The position numbers and the translations under genes are program-made. Shown one piece after another: positions 24,223 through 32,781 of a stretch of 61,635 bases of DNA (positions within the stretch are counted from its first letter, which is position 1; every line of letters begins with the position of its first letter). Source of the DNA: a virus. The stretch covers positions 1-61,635 of the IMG/VR virus record IMGVR_UViG_3300017967_000021, one strand, 5' to 3'. Below the pieces are notes generated by a model. That model saw only the letters and a program-made list of their open reading frames with translations, was not told the DNA's origin and ran no database searches.

Positions 24223-27200
24223 ATGGCTAGAGTAAGAAGAGTAAACAATAAATTTAGCCTGACTAAGGCCGAGCAGACTATGACTGCCGGTGTAGATGAG
24301 ATGTTCGGAGACGGGTCAGATGGGAGTTTGACCATTTCTTCTGGTCAAACAATATACCTATCATCAGATATGTATTACCAAGATTTAACAATTCAATCCG
24401 GTGCAACATTATTTACCAATGGGTTTAGAATATTCGTTAATGGTACTCTAACCAATAATGGCACTATAGGAATGCCTAATAATATCTTAGAAACAGCCAA
24501 TGCTTCTACTGTTTCTAGGAGATCTGATGTAGTTAAGAGTTATGCTTGGGGTGAAGGATCTGCTAATGAAGCTTTATCTGAAAATATTGTTAAAGACCTA
24601 GATGTAGCTGTTAATGGTTTTCTAGTCTCCGCTGATGGAAATATACACGCCGTTTCTGGTGGCCAACCTGGTGATCAACAAGTTGGTGACCTAGAAGATC
24701 CCGGTGAAGGTCAACCTGGACAGCCGGGTAACCCTGGTGCATTTATATCACTACCACCAGGATCTCCTGGTGGCCCTGGCAACCCAGGCAACCCAGGTCA
24801 AGATGGAAACGCTGCTGCAAGAGGTAGTGGTGGGCAAAGGGGTTCTGGTGGTGGAGTTGTTCTTATAGTAGCTAAAACTATAGATGGTTCTGGAATAATT
24901 GAATCAAGAGGAACATCTTCCACTTCAGAGAGTAGCCCTTCCCAGGGATTGGATGGCGTAGATGGCAACCCAGGCAACCCTGCACCAAACATAGACTCAT
25001 TTGCTAACTTAGGTAGCCCTTACGATTCTGGCGTAAATCAGGGTTACCATCATGTATCGGCAGGAAATCACCCTCATGGATCAGGAACCGGATCAATTTT
25101 TGCAGCAACAGGGGGCAAGTTAAGTCATAACGCTACTACTTCTGGTGGTACTTTTAATCCCTCTACTCATAACCATGGTAATTTATATGACATTTCAGAC
25201 TTATATGATATAAGGAACGCTAATCCATTTCCCACTGATGCAACTTTTTTTAACCAGGGAATAAATGAGGGTGAACATCCTCATCCGGCAGTAAGTATAG
25301 CCCCAACAAACTATCCAGCTTTTAGTGGACTACCAGCAAATCAAAGACCAAATGTTTCAAACCATAACGCTATTTATGACCCACAGGGTCATAATCCGGG
25401 GTATCATGATCATCCGGCTGGTGTTAATTCTTCATATCCTTTTTTGGGTAGTGAGATATCTCACGCGCATAATTCAACTGGCACCAATGCCAACATACAT
25501 CTTCCCTCAACTGTTGCCGCTCCAAGTAATGCGGGAAACATGTATCATCACCATACTCCTGGAACAATCCCAGGTACACCTTTTCATCAGCAGCTTACAC
25601 ATCCTCATGCAGGAGATGGATCGTGGCCCTCGCATACCACTTTCGATGACGCTCATGCACCTGTTTTTCCTGCAAACCAGCATCATACGCCATCAGTTAA
25701 TCTTCCCACCGGGCATAATGGCCACACTGCTACCGTACATAATCAGCACGGGCATGGTTATCATCCTGGTAATCATCCCCACAGTGCCGGTACTTTGCCG
25801 GGCAATCCATCAAATGCCACCCATCCTGCAGGCCATTATCATATAGCGGGTACCGAGTTTCATACAAAGAGCGAGCACCCCCACAACGCAGGTAATCATG
25901 CAAACGTTGGCCCATCTATACCCTCACCTGCTATCAGTCTTGGCCATGGTACATATAATTCAACAAATGATAATCCTGTAGGTCATACAGGTAACGTGAC
26001 ACCCTGGCACAGCTCCGGCTATAATTCACATAATTATGGATCTCACAATACACACAGCAGAAGCCATACCACTTATTACTCCACTAAACCACATTCCTTG
26101 CAGATCCTTCCTAGCAATTCTCCGATATGGCCCACAAATAATCATAACCATAGTGGAAGCCATCAAAATCATTATACTGGACCACTAACTGGCATTCAGA
26201 CTTACTGGCATAGAGTAAACCCTGGGTCGGGAAATGGCCCTGCTGTTTCGGGTAACAGCAACCATAACTCTGCTCCCCATGCTAATCCGGCGCTTGGTGT
26301 TCCAGCTAATCAGGTGTACAATGGTAATGCTTATACCTTTTTATCATTTAATGCTGGTGATCACATAAATCATAATCCAGGACACAATCCTGATCATACT
26401 CACCCCCATACTTCTGGTCACTATAATTCACCAAACTTACCGGCAAATAATCCTCATCAACACACTAATACCTATAGCCATAACGCAGGTAACCATGACT
26501 ATAATCATAATCACAATAATTACAATGGCCATCCCTCTAGTGCACCATTTTATCCGAGGTCTACCCACAATCATAGCGCACATTATAATGAAGGGTGGAA
26601 TTCTGGAGAGTGGGTACACCATACACCAGGGCATAATCCCGATGTGAATCATGGGCAAAATTCTAATCTTCCTACTAACTATTCTGGACATAGTGGAAAC
26701 AAGGAATATCTACACAACGCAGGGTATTACCCTCATGGAGATATAAATGGGCTAAATATTCATGGTGCTCCTACGGCAGCAAATATTGCTGGCCACACTC
26801 CCGTTACTCATACTGGAACTGCCAATGGGCACACTGGCGATTACCATTCTGGCAGTTGGCCTGAAGGGAATCATGATCATACTGCGGGACCTATATCGCC
26901 ATTAAATGATCCGACAACTCCAACAGTTAGGTATCTTTACACTACTGACTTTAATGACGAGAACCATACTGGGACGAGGCATTTAAGAGGTCATACTCCG
27001 GGTTCACATGTAGGTGCAGCTGGTATTTATCACTTTGTCGGTACGAATGATGGAGTAAACTTCGCGGCACATGCTTTAGTACCTGGTGTTCCGCTTATAG
27101 GTAGGAGGTTTGTTCAGTCAACAGGTGGATCTCAGAATCCAACCACTTTTACAGCTGGATACCATCACCATCCATACTATAATGTACATCATGCTACTGG

Positions 27201-27447
27201 TGGGGCACTTCCGTCTGGTCCTCACCATGGAAACCCCTATAATGCTGGCCATAATGAATCCTATGATAACCTTGAATACTTAGGCGGAACTGGTGGAGCT
27301 GGAGGAGCTGGAGGAGCTGGAGGTACCGCAGATCCTTCAACGTATGATCCAGGATACCAGGGTGGTGTTTTAATAGTTTCTAGAGATTCCGGAAATGTTC
27401 AGAATCAGATAGGGCATTCTAATTTCTCTAAAATATTAGACGCTTAA
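24223..27447 (+). CDS. Giant collagen-like, His/Asn/Gly/Pro-rich fibre or surface protein
   Basis: A 1074-residue protein. Residues 25-85 are the beta-helix-like domain shared with the previous gene. About 155-200 are collagen-like Gly-x-Pro or Gly-Pro-Gly repeats. From about 260 to 1020 comes a long region dominated by His, Asn, Gly, Pro, Tyr and Thr, with recurring motifs such as Gly-His-Asn-Pro-Gly-His, His-Asn-Ala-Gly-Asn-His and His-Pro-His. The end carries Gly-Gly-Ala repeats. Histidines are placed mostly every two to five residues, which suggests metal binding or a pH-responsive fibre. Proline in Gly-x-Pro triplets is a classic prolyl-hydroxylase substrate, so this may be a target of the surrounding oxygenases (inference). 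One intact frame. Confidence 0.75.
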   Translation: MARVRRVNNKFSLTKAEQTMTAGVDEMFGDGSDGSLTISSGQTIYLSSDMYYQDLTIQSGATLFTNGFRIFVNGTLTNNGTIGMPNNILETANASTVSRRSDVVKSYAWGEGSANEALSENIVKDLDVAVNGFLVSADGNIHAVSGGQPGDQQVGDLEDPGEGQPGQPGNPGAFISLPPGSPGGPGNPGNPGQDGNAAARGSGGQRGSGGGVVLIVAKTIDGSGIIESRGTSSTSESSPSQGLDGVDGNPGNPAPNIDSFANLGSPYDSGVNQGYHHVSAGNHPHGSGTGSIFAATGGKLSHNATTSGGTFNPSTHNHGNLYDISDLYDIRNANPFPTDATFFNQGINEGEHPHPAVSIAPTNYPAFSGLPANQRPNVSNHNAIYDPQGHNPGYHDHPAGVNSSYPFLGSEISHAHNSTGTNANIHLPSTVAAPSNAGNMYHHHTPGTIPGTPFHQQLTHPHAGDGSWPSHTTFDDAHAPVFPANQHHTPSVNLPTGHNGHTATVHNQHGHGYHPGNHPHSAGTLPGNPSNATHPAGHYHIAGTEFHTKSEHPHNAGNHANVGPSIPSPAISLGHGTYNSTNDNPVGHTGNVTPWHSSGYNSHNYGSHNTHSRSHTTYYSTKPHSLQILPSNSPIWPTNNHNHSGSHQNHYTGPLTGIQTYWHRVNPGSGNGPAVSGNSNHNSAPHANPALGVPANQVYNGNAYTFLSFNAGDHINHNPGHNPDHTHPHTSGHYNSPNLPANNPHQHTNTYSHNAGNHDYNHNHNNYNGHPSSAPFYPRSTHNHSAHYNEGWNSGEWVHHTPGHNPDVNHGQNSNLPTNYSGHSGNKEYLHNAGYYPHGDINGLNIHGAPTAANIAGHTPVTHTGTANGHTGDYHSGSWPEGNHDHTAGPISPLNDPTTPTVRYLYTTDFNDENHTGTRHLRGHTPGSHVGAAGIYHFVGTNDGVNFAAHALVPGVPLIGRRFVQSTGGSQNPTTFTAGYHHHPYYNVHHATGGALPSGPHHGNPYNAGHNESYDNLEYLGGTGGAGGAGGAGGTADPSTYDPGYQGGVLIVSRDSGNVQNQIGHSNFSKILDA

Positions 27448-27462
27448 CTTTTTGCTTTACTA

Positions 27463-27470
27463 TATAAATA
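27463..27470 (+). promoter_or_regulatory. TATAAATA late-promoter-like element
   Basis: TATAAATA, identical to the T4-type late promoter core, 19 bases before the ATG at 27489 with AAGGAG between. It is a single instance in this context and could be chance in AT-rich DNA. Confidence 0.3.
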
Positions 27471-27488
27471 TCTTATTAAGGAGAAATA

Positions 27489-27749
27489 ATGTCCATATTT
27501 TCAGATCTTTCATTAGAAGTTAGACAGAATTTGGTTGACTCTCAGAAAACTTTTGTACTAGAACAGATGTATACCTGCTGCCTTAGAATAGGTATAAATC
27601 CTGAATCTTTTGTTCCTTCAGAATACGTTGAAGTTGATTATGAAGATTCGAATAAGAATAGTAACCAAGAGATGCTCATGATTCAAATTTCGTTATATGA
27701 AACACTGCTCTTAGCTGAAAACTCACTCAATGCAGCGACGCCTTCGTAG
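27489..27749 (+). CDS. Small hypothetical protein, 86 residues
   Basis: An acidic helical protein with a Cys-Cys pair and a clear AAGGAG site. Its layout (a helix, a Pro-rich turn with Asp/Glu, then a Tyr/Leu-rich helix) resembles the 66-residue protein at 5086. No function can be assigned. Confidence 0.65.
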   Translation: MSIFSDLSLEVRQNLVDSQKTFVLEQMYTCCLRIGINPESFVPSEYVEVDYEDSNKNSNQEMLMIQISLYETLLLAENSLNAATPS

Positions 27750-27753
27750 TTTG

Positions 27754-27762
27754 TGATATAAT
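27754..27762 (+). promoter_or_regulatory. Extended -10 promoter element
   Basis: TGA-TATAAT at 27754-27762, without a convincing -35, followed by TAGGAG and ATG 27790. It resembles the site at 6625 and would drive the last oxygenase and halogenase operon. Confidence 0.55.
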
Positions 27763-27789
27763 ATCTCCTGATTACTTTAGGAGATATTA

Positions 27790-28494
27790 ATGAAAAATGT
27801 AGAGTTAAACTTTCTTGGTGGAAAGCAAAGTTATATTCTAGAGGCAAAAAACGCAATAGATCCAGATTTATGTTCAGAGCTTATTGGGGAATGCAATAAG
27901 TATTACAAGGATTTGTTTTCTCCTGGACCGACAATTGGTGGGATTAATCCATTCGTTAAATCTAGTATGGATTTTAATTTTAGTTCATATGCACTTCAGG
28001 AACTCGGGATAAATTCCATGATCTTTGCTAACGCCGAGTCGACAATAAATCAAGCCCTTTTTGGCTGTATCGCTTATTATCAAAAAACATATAATGAATT
28101 GTGGCATTGGCCAGGAATTACTGATACTGGTTTTAGGCTTCAACATTATGGAACTAATTGGGGGCATTATCGACAGCATGTTGATGGCACTCCGTGGTCA
28201 TCGCCTAACCCTCTGTCCGGTTCTGTAGGCAAAAGAGTTTTAGCTGGAATAGTATACCTTAACGATGTAGAGGTTGGGGGCGAGACATATTTTCCAATAT
28301 ACGAACAAAGCGTAAAGCCACGAGCTGGTAGCATAGCTATTTTTCCTGCGCATTGGACACATCCACACCAGGGAAATCCTCCAATATCCGGTGATAAATG
28401 GATGATTAGCACATTTTACCTGTGTTCAATTCAAGAAGATCCAGAGGTTAAAGATGATGCACCAGAAGAAAAGGCTAAGAAGGAGTCTAAGTGA
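27790..28494 (+). CDS. 2OG-Fe(II) oxygenase, prolyl 4-hydroxylase-like (12)
   Basis: A 234-residue oxygenase with H130-x-D132, and distal H191 or H193 in Thr-His-Pro-His. A Lys takes the place of the 2-oxoglutarate Arg in Gly-Asp-Lys-Trp. The Val-Glu-Val-Gly-Gly-Glu-Thr-Tyr-Phe-Pro strand is very close to classical prolyl 4-hydroxylases, making this one of the best P4H candidates in the window. It has a Lys/Glu-rich tail of about 20 residues. It opens the halogenase operon. Confidence 0.85.
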   Translation: MKNVELNFLGGKQSYILEAKNAIDPDLCSELIGECNKYYKDLFSPGPTIGGINPFVKSSMDFNFSSYALQELGINSMIFANAESTINQALFGCIAYYQKTYNELWHWPGITDTGFRLQHYGTNWGHYRQHVDGTPWSSPNPLSGSVGKRVLAGIVYLNDVEVGGETYFPIYEQSVKPRAGSIAIFPAHWTHPHQGNPPISGDKWMISTFYLCSIQEDPEVKDDAPEEKAKKESK

Positions 28495-28500
28495 TATATT

Positions 28501-29124
28501 TTGGAAACTTATTTTGATAAAAGAACAGGCAGAAACCTAACACTAAGACCTGATGCTTTCGTCTATGAGGGGGTATTTGATGTATCATATTTTAATTCTC
28601 TAAAGGATTATTTACTTAACTTAAGGAATAATAATAGACCCCTATTTATTTATGACGAAGGTTTCGGTAGACTAACCTATCATACCCAGAATAGCGGCCC
28701 TGATTGCATGCTCAGAGAGTCGCTTGAAAAATTAGTTCCTTTGGCTAAAGAACTTTTTTTGGACGATACCATTGAGGCGTCCTATGCTATATTTTCTACC
28801 TACAGAGGTTATAAGGCTAGACTGTTCGAGCATGTAGATGACAACGCATGTACGTATACGATAGATGTTTCTATCGACCACAAGGATGCCTGGCCCCTTT
28901 TTGTTGAAGGTAAGGAGTTTACGGTTGACCCTAATGATGCTATAATATACTATGGTGAAGATCAATATCATTGGAGACCAGATTTTCCAAATCCCAAGAC
29001 TAATGAAGTTAGTGTTATATTTTATCACTTTGTACCCGGTAACCATTGGAGTAAAACGATAGGCCAGGCACATCACTCCGTGATAAGGAAGAAAGAACAA
29101 GAATATAGAGAAAGCTTGTATTAA
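28501..29124 (+). CDS. 2OG-Fe(II) oxygenase-like protein (13)
   Basis: A 207-residue protein with H111-x-D113 and distal H157. The usual basic residue for 2-oxoglutarate is not evident (Lys-Thr-Asn-Glu-Val-Ser), so the cosubstrate site is altered. The double-glycine strand is also missing, and the family match is weaker than for its neighbours. The TTG start is inferred from the short gap after the previous gene; no strong RBS is seen. Confidence 0.6.
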   Translation: METYFDKRTGRNLTLRPDAFVYEGVFDVSYFNSLKDYLLNLRNNNRPLFIYDEGFGRLTYHTQNSGPDCMLRESLEKLVPLAKELFLDDTIEASYAIFSTYRGYKARLFEHVDDNACTYTIDVSIDHKDAWPLFVEGKEFTVDPNDAIIYYGEDQYHWRPDFPNPKTNEVSVIFYHFVPGNHWSKTIGQAHHSVIRKKEQEYRESLY

Positions 29125-29125
29125 T

Positions 29126-29719
29126 ATGAAAAAAGAAGATTTAGGAACTTGCATTAGGTTATATACTAATGTTTTTGATTCTGGTAAAAAATTTATAGAC
29201 CTACTAGAAAGCGAGTGTTCTCAGGAGTGGTCTTTTCTTAATTGGGTTAGAGCTCAAGTGGGTGATGGATACATATCAGATGTTCGAACATCTATGTCGT
29301 GTGAATTGTCCCCTTTATCAAATTATGATGGTCACTCTTCGAGGATTAGTGAATTGCATTCAACTTGGATAGATATTTTCCAATCTATAGATAAAACCGT
29401 CTGGGACTATAGGGATGACTTTGAATTGGAGTTAAGTGGTGACGAAAATTATAGAGTATTAAGATATGGAAAAGGGGCAGAGTATAGGGCTCATCAAGAT
29501 CATGGTCCAAATAATGAAAGAGTTTTAAGCTTAGTTTGTTTTCTTAATGATGATTTCTCTGGTGGCGAATTAGTATTTCCTCATTTCGATGTTGAGATAA
29601 AGCCGCAAGCTGGATCCTGTGTTTTATTCCCATCCAATTTCCCGTATTTGCATATAGCCAAACCAGCTGGTGCAGATGATGAAACGGTGAAGTACTCTTT
29701 AGTTACCTGGTTTAAATGA
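29126..29719 (+). CDS. 2OG-Fe(II) oxygenase, prolyl 4-hydroxylase-like (14)
   Basis: A 197-residue compact enzyme with H123-x-D125, distal H176 and a Lys at the 2-oxoglutarate position (Thr-Val-Lys-Tyr-Ser). Phe-Ser-Gly-Gly-Glu-Leu-Val-Phe-Pro is canonical. It is directly followed, one base later, by the halogenase, so the two probably act in one pathway or are at least co-expressed. Confidence 0.83.
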   Translation: MKKEDLGTCIRLYTNVFDSGKKFIDLLESECSQEWSFLNWVRAQVGDGYISDVRTSMSCELSPLSNYDGHSSRISELHSTWIDIFQSIDKTVWDYRDDFELELSGDENYRVLRYGKGAEYRAHQDHGPNNERVLSLVCFLNDDFSGGELVFPHFDVEIKPQAGSCVLFPSNFPYLHIAKPAGADDETVKYSLVTWFK

Positions 29720-29720
29720 T

Positions 29721-31229
29721 ATGAAGATAGATCAAAAACATATCGTCATCGCCGGAGCTGGTACATCGGGATTGACAACTGCAATAATTCTAAAAAAAAC
29801 ATTCCCCTTATATGACATAACCGTATGCTTTTCCGAAAAAAGCCCTATTATAGGCGTAGGAGAGGGGTCTACGGAACATTGGAGATGGTTTCAGGATTTT
29901 GTTGGAATAAATGTAGATGATATGATTAAATTTGCAGGCGTCACCCACAAATATGGAATCATGTTTGAGGGATGGAATAATCATACGCCAAAGTATATCC
30001 ATTCTGTTTCTGGTACAGGAATTAAACGAAACTCCTTCTATGCAACCTATAGCTTTTTGCTAGAAAATGAAATCCTTTTAACAAATTCACTTTCCTGGAA
30101 AGGCATGATTGAGGATCAGGTTATAGATGGGATTAGTGAAGATGATACAGAGCCAGATAAAACTCATCTTGGAACAAATCAATATCATTTTGATACATTT
30201 CTTCTCAACAAATATCTTAAGAACTTTGCCAATAACATGGGCATAAGATTTGTTGAAGGTGAAATTGAATCTGTAAATAAGGGTTCAAATGGTCATATAA
30301 AATATATAAAAGTTAATGGTTTCGATAGTAAAATATCTGGAGATTTTTTTATAGATGCAACAGGATTTGCAAGAGTGCTGTCCAGTAAAATGCAGAATGT
30401 GGAGTTTAATTCATTTAGCGAATACTTACCTTGTGATACAGCTCTAGTTTTTCAAACTGATAAAGACATATTTGGAAAGATTCACCCATACACAAGAGCT
30501 ATCAGCATGAATGCTGGGTGGATGTGGGAAATACCAACTCAAGAAAGAAAAGGTAATGGATATGTTTTCTCTTCCTCTTATATAACTGAAGAGGAGGCGA
30601 TTATTGAGGCTGAAGAGTTTCATGGTATTGAAATAGAAAATCCTAGATTCATTAAGTTCAGACCCGGCTATTATAGCGAACCTTGGCAAAAAAACTGTGT
30701 ATCAATAGGCCTATCGTATAGCTTCATCGAACCTTTAGAGGCTACAACCATATCAATAGGGATACAGCAGGCCAGATTACTATGCTCATATATAGCAAAC
30801 TTTAACGAAAAGACAGAATTCTCCATAAGAGAATATAATAAGATAATGAATGAAGTTATGGAAAATGCTTTGAGTATGATTTGTTTACATTATATTTCTG
30901 ACAGAAATGACACTAAGATGTGGTTAGATCAACAAAATAGACCTAAGCCTCTAATGCTACAGAAGCTTTTGGAAATATGGTCAGAACGACCTCCCGAAGA
31001 TCATGATATAACTGCTAATGGATTTGAGCTCTTCTTTATACCTCATTTCTGGCACGTTGCCCAGGGTCAAGGAGTTCTAAATAGTGAATCCGCAGCGGTT
31101 TCGCTGAATGCACACCTATCCAGAAGAATAGCAACTCAACATCTAAGCGAGACAAATTCTAATCTAATTAATTTAAAGATGATAGATCATGGAGAAGCCA
31201 TTGAGAGAACTAAAAATAGAGACAGCTAA
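29721..31229 (+). CDS. Flavin-dependent halogenase (tryptophan halogenase family)
   Basis: A 502-residue FAD-dependent halogenase. The FAD motif is G12-Ala-Gly-Thr-Ser-Gly17. The catalytic Lys that forms the chloramine is K77 (Thr-His-Lys-Tyr-Gly). The catalytic Glu is E337 in Phe-Ile-Glu-Pro-Leu-Glu-Ala-Thr. The diagnostic Trp-x-Trp-x-Ile-Pro is W267-Met-W269-Glu-Ile-Pro. All four hallmarks are intact and the length is typical. Such enzymes chlorinate or brominate tryptophan or protein- or carrier-bound aromatic residues using FADH2 from a separate reductase. Whether the substrate is free tryptophan or a residue in a phage protein is not known. The two oxygenases before it are in the same operon. 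Confidence 0.93.
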   Translation: MKIDQKHIVIAGAGTSGLTTAIILKKTFPLYDITVCFSEKSPIIGVGEGSTEHWRWFQDFVGINVDDMIKFAGVTHKYGIMFEGWNNHTPKYIHSVSGTGIKRNSFYATYSFLLENEILLTNSLSWKGMIEDQVIDGISEDDTEPDKTHLGTNQYHFDTFLLNKYLKNFANNMGIRFVEGEIESVNKGSNGHIKYIKVNGFDSKISGDFFIDATGFARVLSSKMQNVEFNSFSEYLPCDTALVFQTDKDIFGKIHPYTRAISMNAGWMWEIPTQERKGNGYVFSSSYITEEEAIIEAEEFHGIEIENPRFIKFRPGYYSEPWQKNCVSIGLSYSFIEPLEATTISIGIQQARLLCSYIANFNEKTEFSIREYNKIMNEVMENALSMICLHYISDRNDTKMWLDQQNRPKPLMLQKLLEIWSERPPEDHDITANGFELFFIPHFWHVAQGQGVLNSESAAVSLNAHLSRRIATQHLSETNSNLINLKMIDHGEAIERTKNRDS

Positions 31230-32022
31230 TTCTTTTTATAATATACCAAAAGTAAAACCAGGTGAGGTTTTAATTACTCCGAATACACAAATGCTCTATG
31301 ACCCTGAAGTAATGCCAATTGATAACTGGAGAAATTGGCCAGATTGGTGGAAAGATTTAGATTCTGGAGATGGTGCATTGAGAAGATGTTCTGGGACAGC
31401 TGATTATATATCTCTTGGTTTCAATATACCGATGTGGGCAAGACTGCATTTCAGACCATCTCCAGATGGTTCATTTTGGGAAAGTAGATTTGACATTGCT
31501 GGTAATCACGAATTTCATGTTGAAGGTTTTGGTTTTCATCAAAGTGGAGAATGCCCAGTGACTAGGGTAAGAAAACTTGAGAGAGCAAATTATATTAAAA
31601 TAATAAATCCCTGGCTATTTAAAACGGCACCAGGGTGGTCTTCCATTTTCCTTCCTCCACTTTGGGAACCTAATCCAAACTATACACTTTTGCCAGCATT
31701 AGTAAATACCGATTATTACCATCATGCAAATATAGTTTTGAACATATTGACTGATAAAGAATTTACTATAGAAATAGGTGAAATTATGCAGCATGTGGTA
31801 CCTATTCCTAGGCAAAAAGGGATTAATTACATTTGGGGTGACGGTAGTATATACGATCTTCTTTCTCAGCGTGGTTTTAAATCTACGTTTATTCCAATTA
31901 ATCAAAAATCTAGATACAAAAAAGAGCAGCGAGATAAAGATGAACTTCTTGAAAAAAAAGATGGAAAAGGAAATTGGCTCTCTAGAATGTTGGAATGGAT
32001 AGCAAATAGGTGGTCAAGATAA
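31189..32022 (+). CDS. DUF6065-like protein (2)
   Basis: A 277-residue protein overlapping the end of the halogenase by 41 bases. It has Asn-Trp-Pro-Asp-Trp-Trp-Lys near the start, then a Phe-Lys-Thr-Ala-Pro-Gly-Trp strand like the Lys-Thr-Glu-Pro-Gly of the 2506 protein, and a Thr-Asp-Tyr-Tyr segment in the matching place. I take it to be a remote relative. The C-terminal 40 residues are Lys-rich. It ends 9 bases inside the first gene of the opposite arm, with no terminator. Confidence 0.55.
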   Translation: MEKPLRELKIETANSFYNIPKVKPGEVLITPNTQMLYDPEVMPIDNWRNWPDWWKDLDSGDGALRRCSGTADYISLGFNIPMWARLHFRPSPDGSFWESRFDIAGNHEFHVEGFGFHQSGECPVTRVRKLERANYIKIINPWLFKTAPGWSSIFLPPLWEPNPNYTLLPALVNTDYYHHANIVLNILTDKEFTIEIGEIMQHVVPIPRQKGINYIWGDGSIYDLLSQRGFKSTFIPINQKSRYKKEQRDKDELLEKKDGKGNWLSRMLEWIANRWSR

Positions 32023-32334
32023 TTCTTTAACTACTGATTCAATAAAGGTAAGCTTATCGTAACTATCCCTCATATTGTAGTAGGCTTTATCGTATCCTAA
32101 TTCTTTAAAGGAATTATAATATTCAACGGCAGCTAAGCTTTCGGGGTCAAAGAGAAAATGATGCAACTCATCTAGATTCTCAATCTTATGTACCTCAATT
32201 ATGCCCCACAGTAAAAGGCCCGAGTATAAATCTTTAAGAGCTATTATTTTAGAGGCTTCTAATAGTTCTAAAGCATCTTCGTTTGATAATTCACTAAAAT
32301 CTACTAACCTAATATCAAACTCTTCTTCTATCAT
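32014..32334 (-). CDS. Hypothetical protein, 106 residues
   Basis: An acidic helical protein that ends the minus-strand arm. Its start overlaps the upstream gene's stop (ATGA), and its end overlaps the plus-strand DUF6065-like gene. It has no recognised motif. Confidence 0.65.
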   Translation of the reverse strand: MIEEEFDIRLVDFSELSNEDALELLEASKIIALKDLYSGLLLWGIIEVHKIENLDELHHFLFDPESLAAVEYYNSFKELGYDKAYYNMRDSYDKLTFIESVVKELS

Positions 32335-32687
32335 GCCCCACCTGTGGCCCTAATGCATTCCCCGCCAATGCTAGCTATTTTGCCGTCTAACCAGCTTGAA
32401 TGATATTCTACGTAATATCCTCCACCAGTAGGATGTGGAACGATTGTAGCGAAGCTGAGGCTGCCAGTGTAATCGGTTTCAACGTTACTGACTCCCTCCC
32501 TAACAAAAAGTATCCCATGGGAGGTTATTAGATATTGATCAAACTGCTGCTCAAAATCTTTTGTTTGAAATTCTGTTTCATATCCAAAATGCCTGGTATT
32601 ACCTGCATTAAATATTAGGGTTAGATCTTCGTTAACTTCAATATTTGGCAATCTATAATTAGTGCGGACGTAGTCAAACATTCCCAT
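32331..32687 (-). CDS. Hypothetical protein, 118 residues
   Basis: Begins Met-Gly-Met-Phe-Asp-Tyr-Val, a start seen in several small phage proteins. It is mostly beta with a Gly-Gly-Gly-Tyr-Tyr-Val segment and no zinc or catalytic motif. It is coupled to the following gene. Confidence 0.65.
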   Translation of the reverse strand: MGMFDYVRTNYRLPNIEVNEDLTLIFNAGNTRHFGYETEFQTKDFEQQFDQYLITSHGILFVREGVSNVETDYTGSLSFATIVPHPTGGGYYVEYHSSWLDGKIASIGGECIRATGGA

Positions 32688-32781
32688 TTAATCTCCAAAC
32701 TTTATTCACTATCAGAATTTATAGTACCCGAAATATGGATGTTACTATATATTATATCACCTAAAACTCAAGGAGATTAAT
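32688..32781. promoter_or_regulatory. Divergent intergenic region
   Basis: A 94-base AT-rich spacer between divergent genes. On the plus strand, TACTATATATTATATC at about 32743-32758 can supply a -10, and AAGGAG precedes ATG 32782. A matching site for the minus gene is not clear. Confidence 0.4.

Noticed and set aside
25325-25846. 173-codon open frame inside the giant fibre gene
   Set aside because: It is a shadow in another frame of the His/Asn-rich repeat; no RBS and a repetitive translation.
28732-29154. 140-codon antisense frame opposite the oxygenase genes
   Set aside because: It lies wholly opposite two well-supported oxygenases and lacks an RBS or motif.
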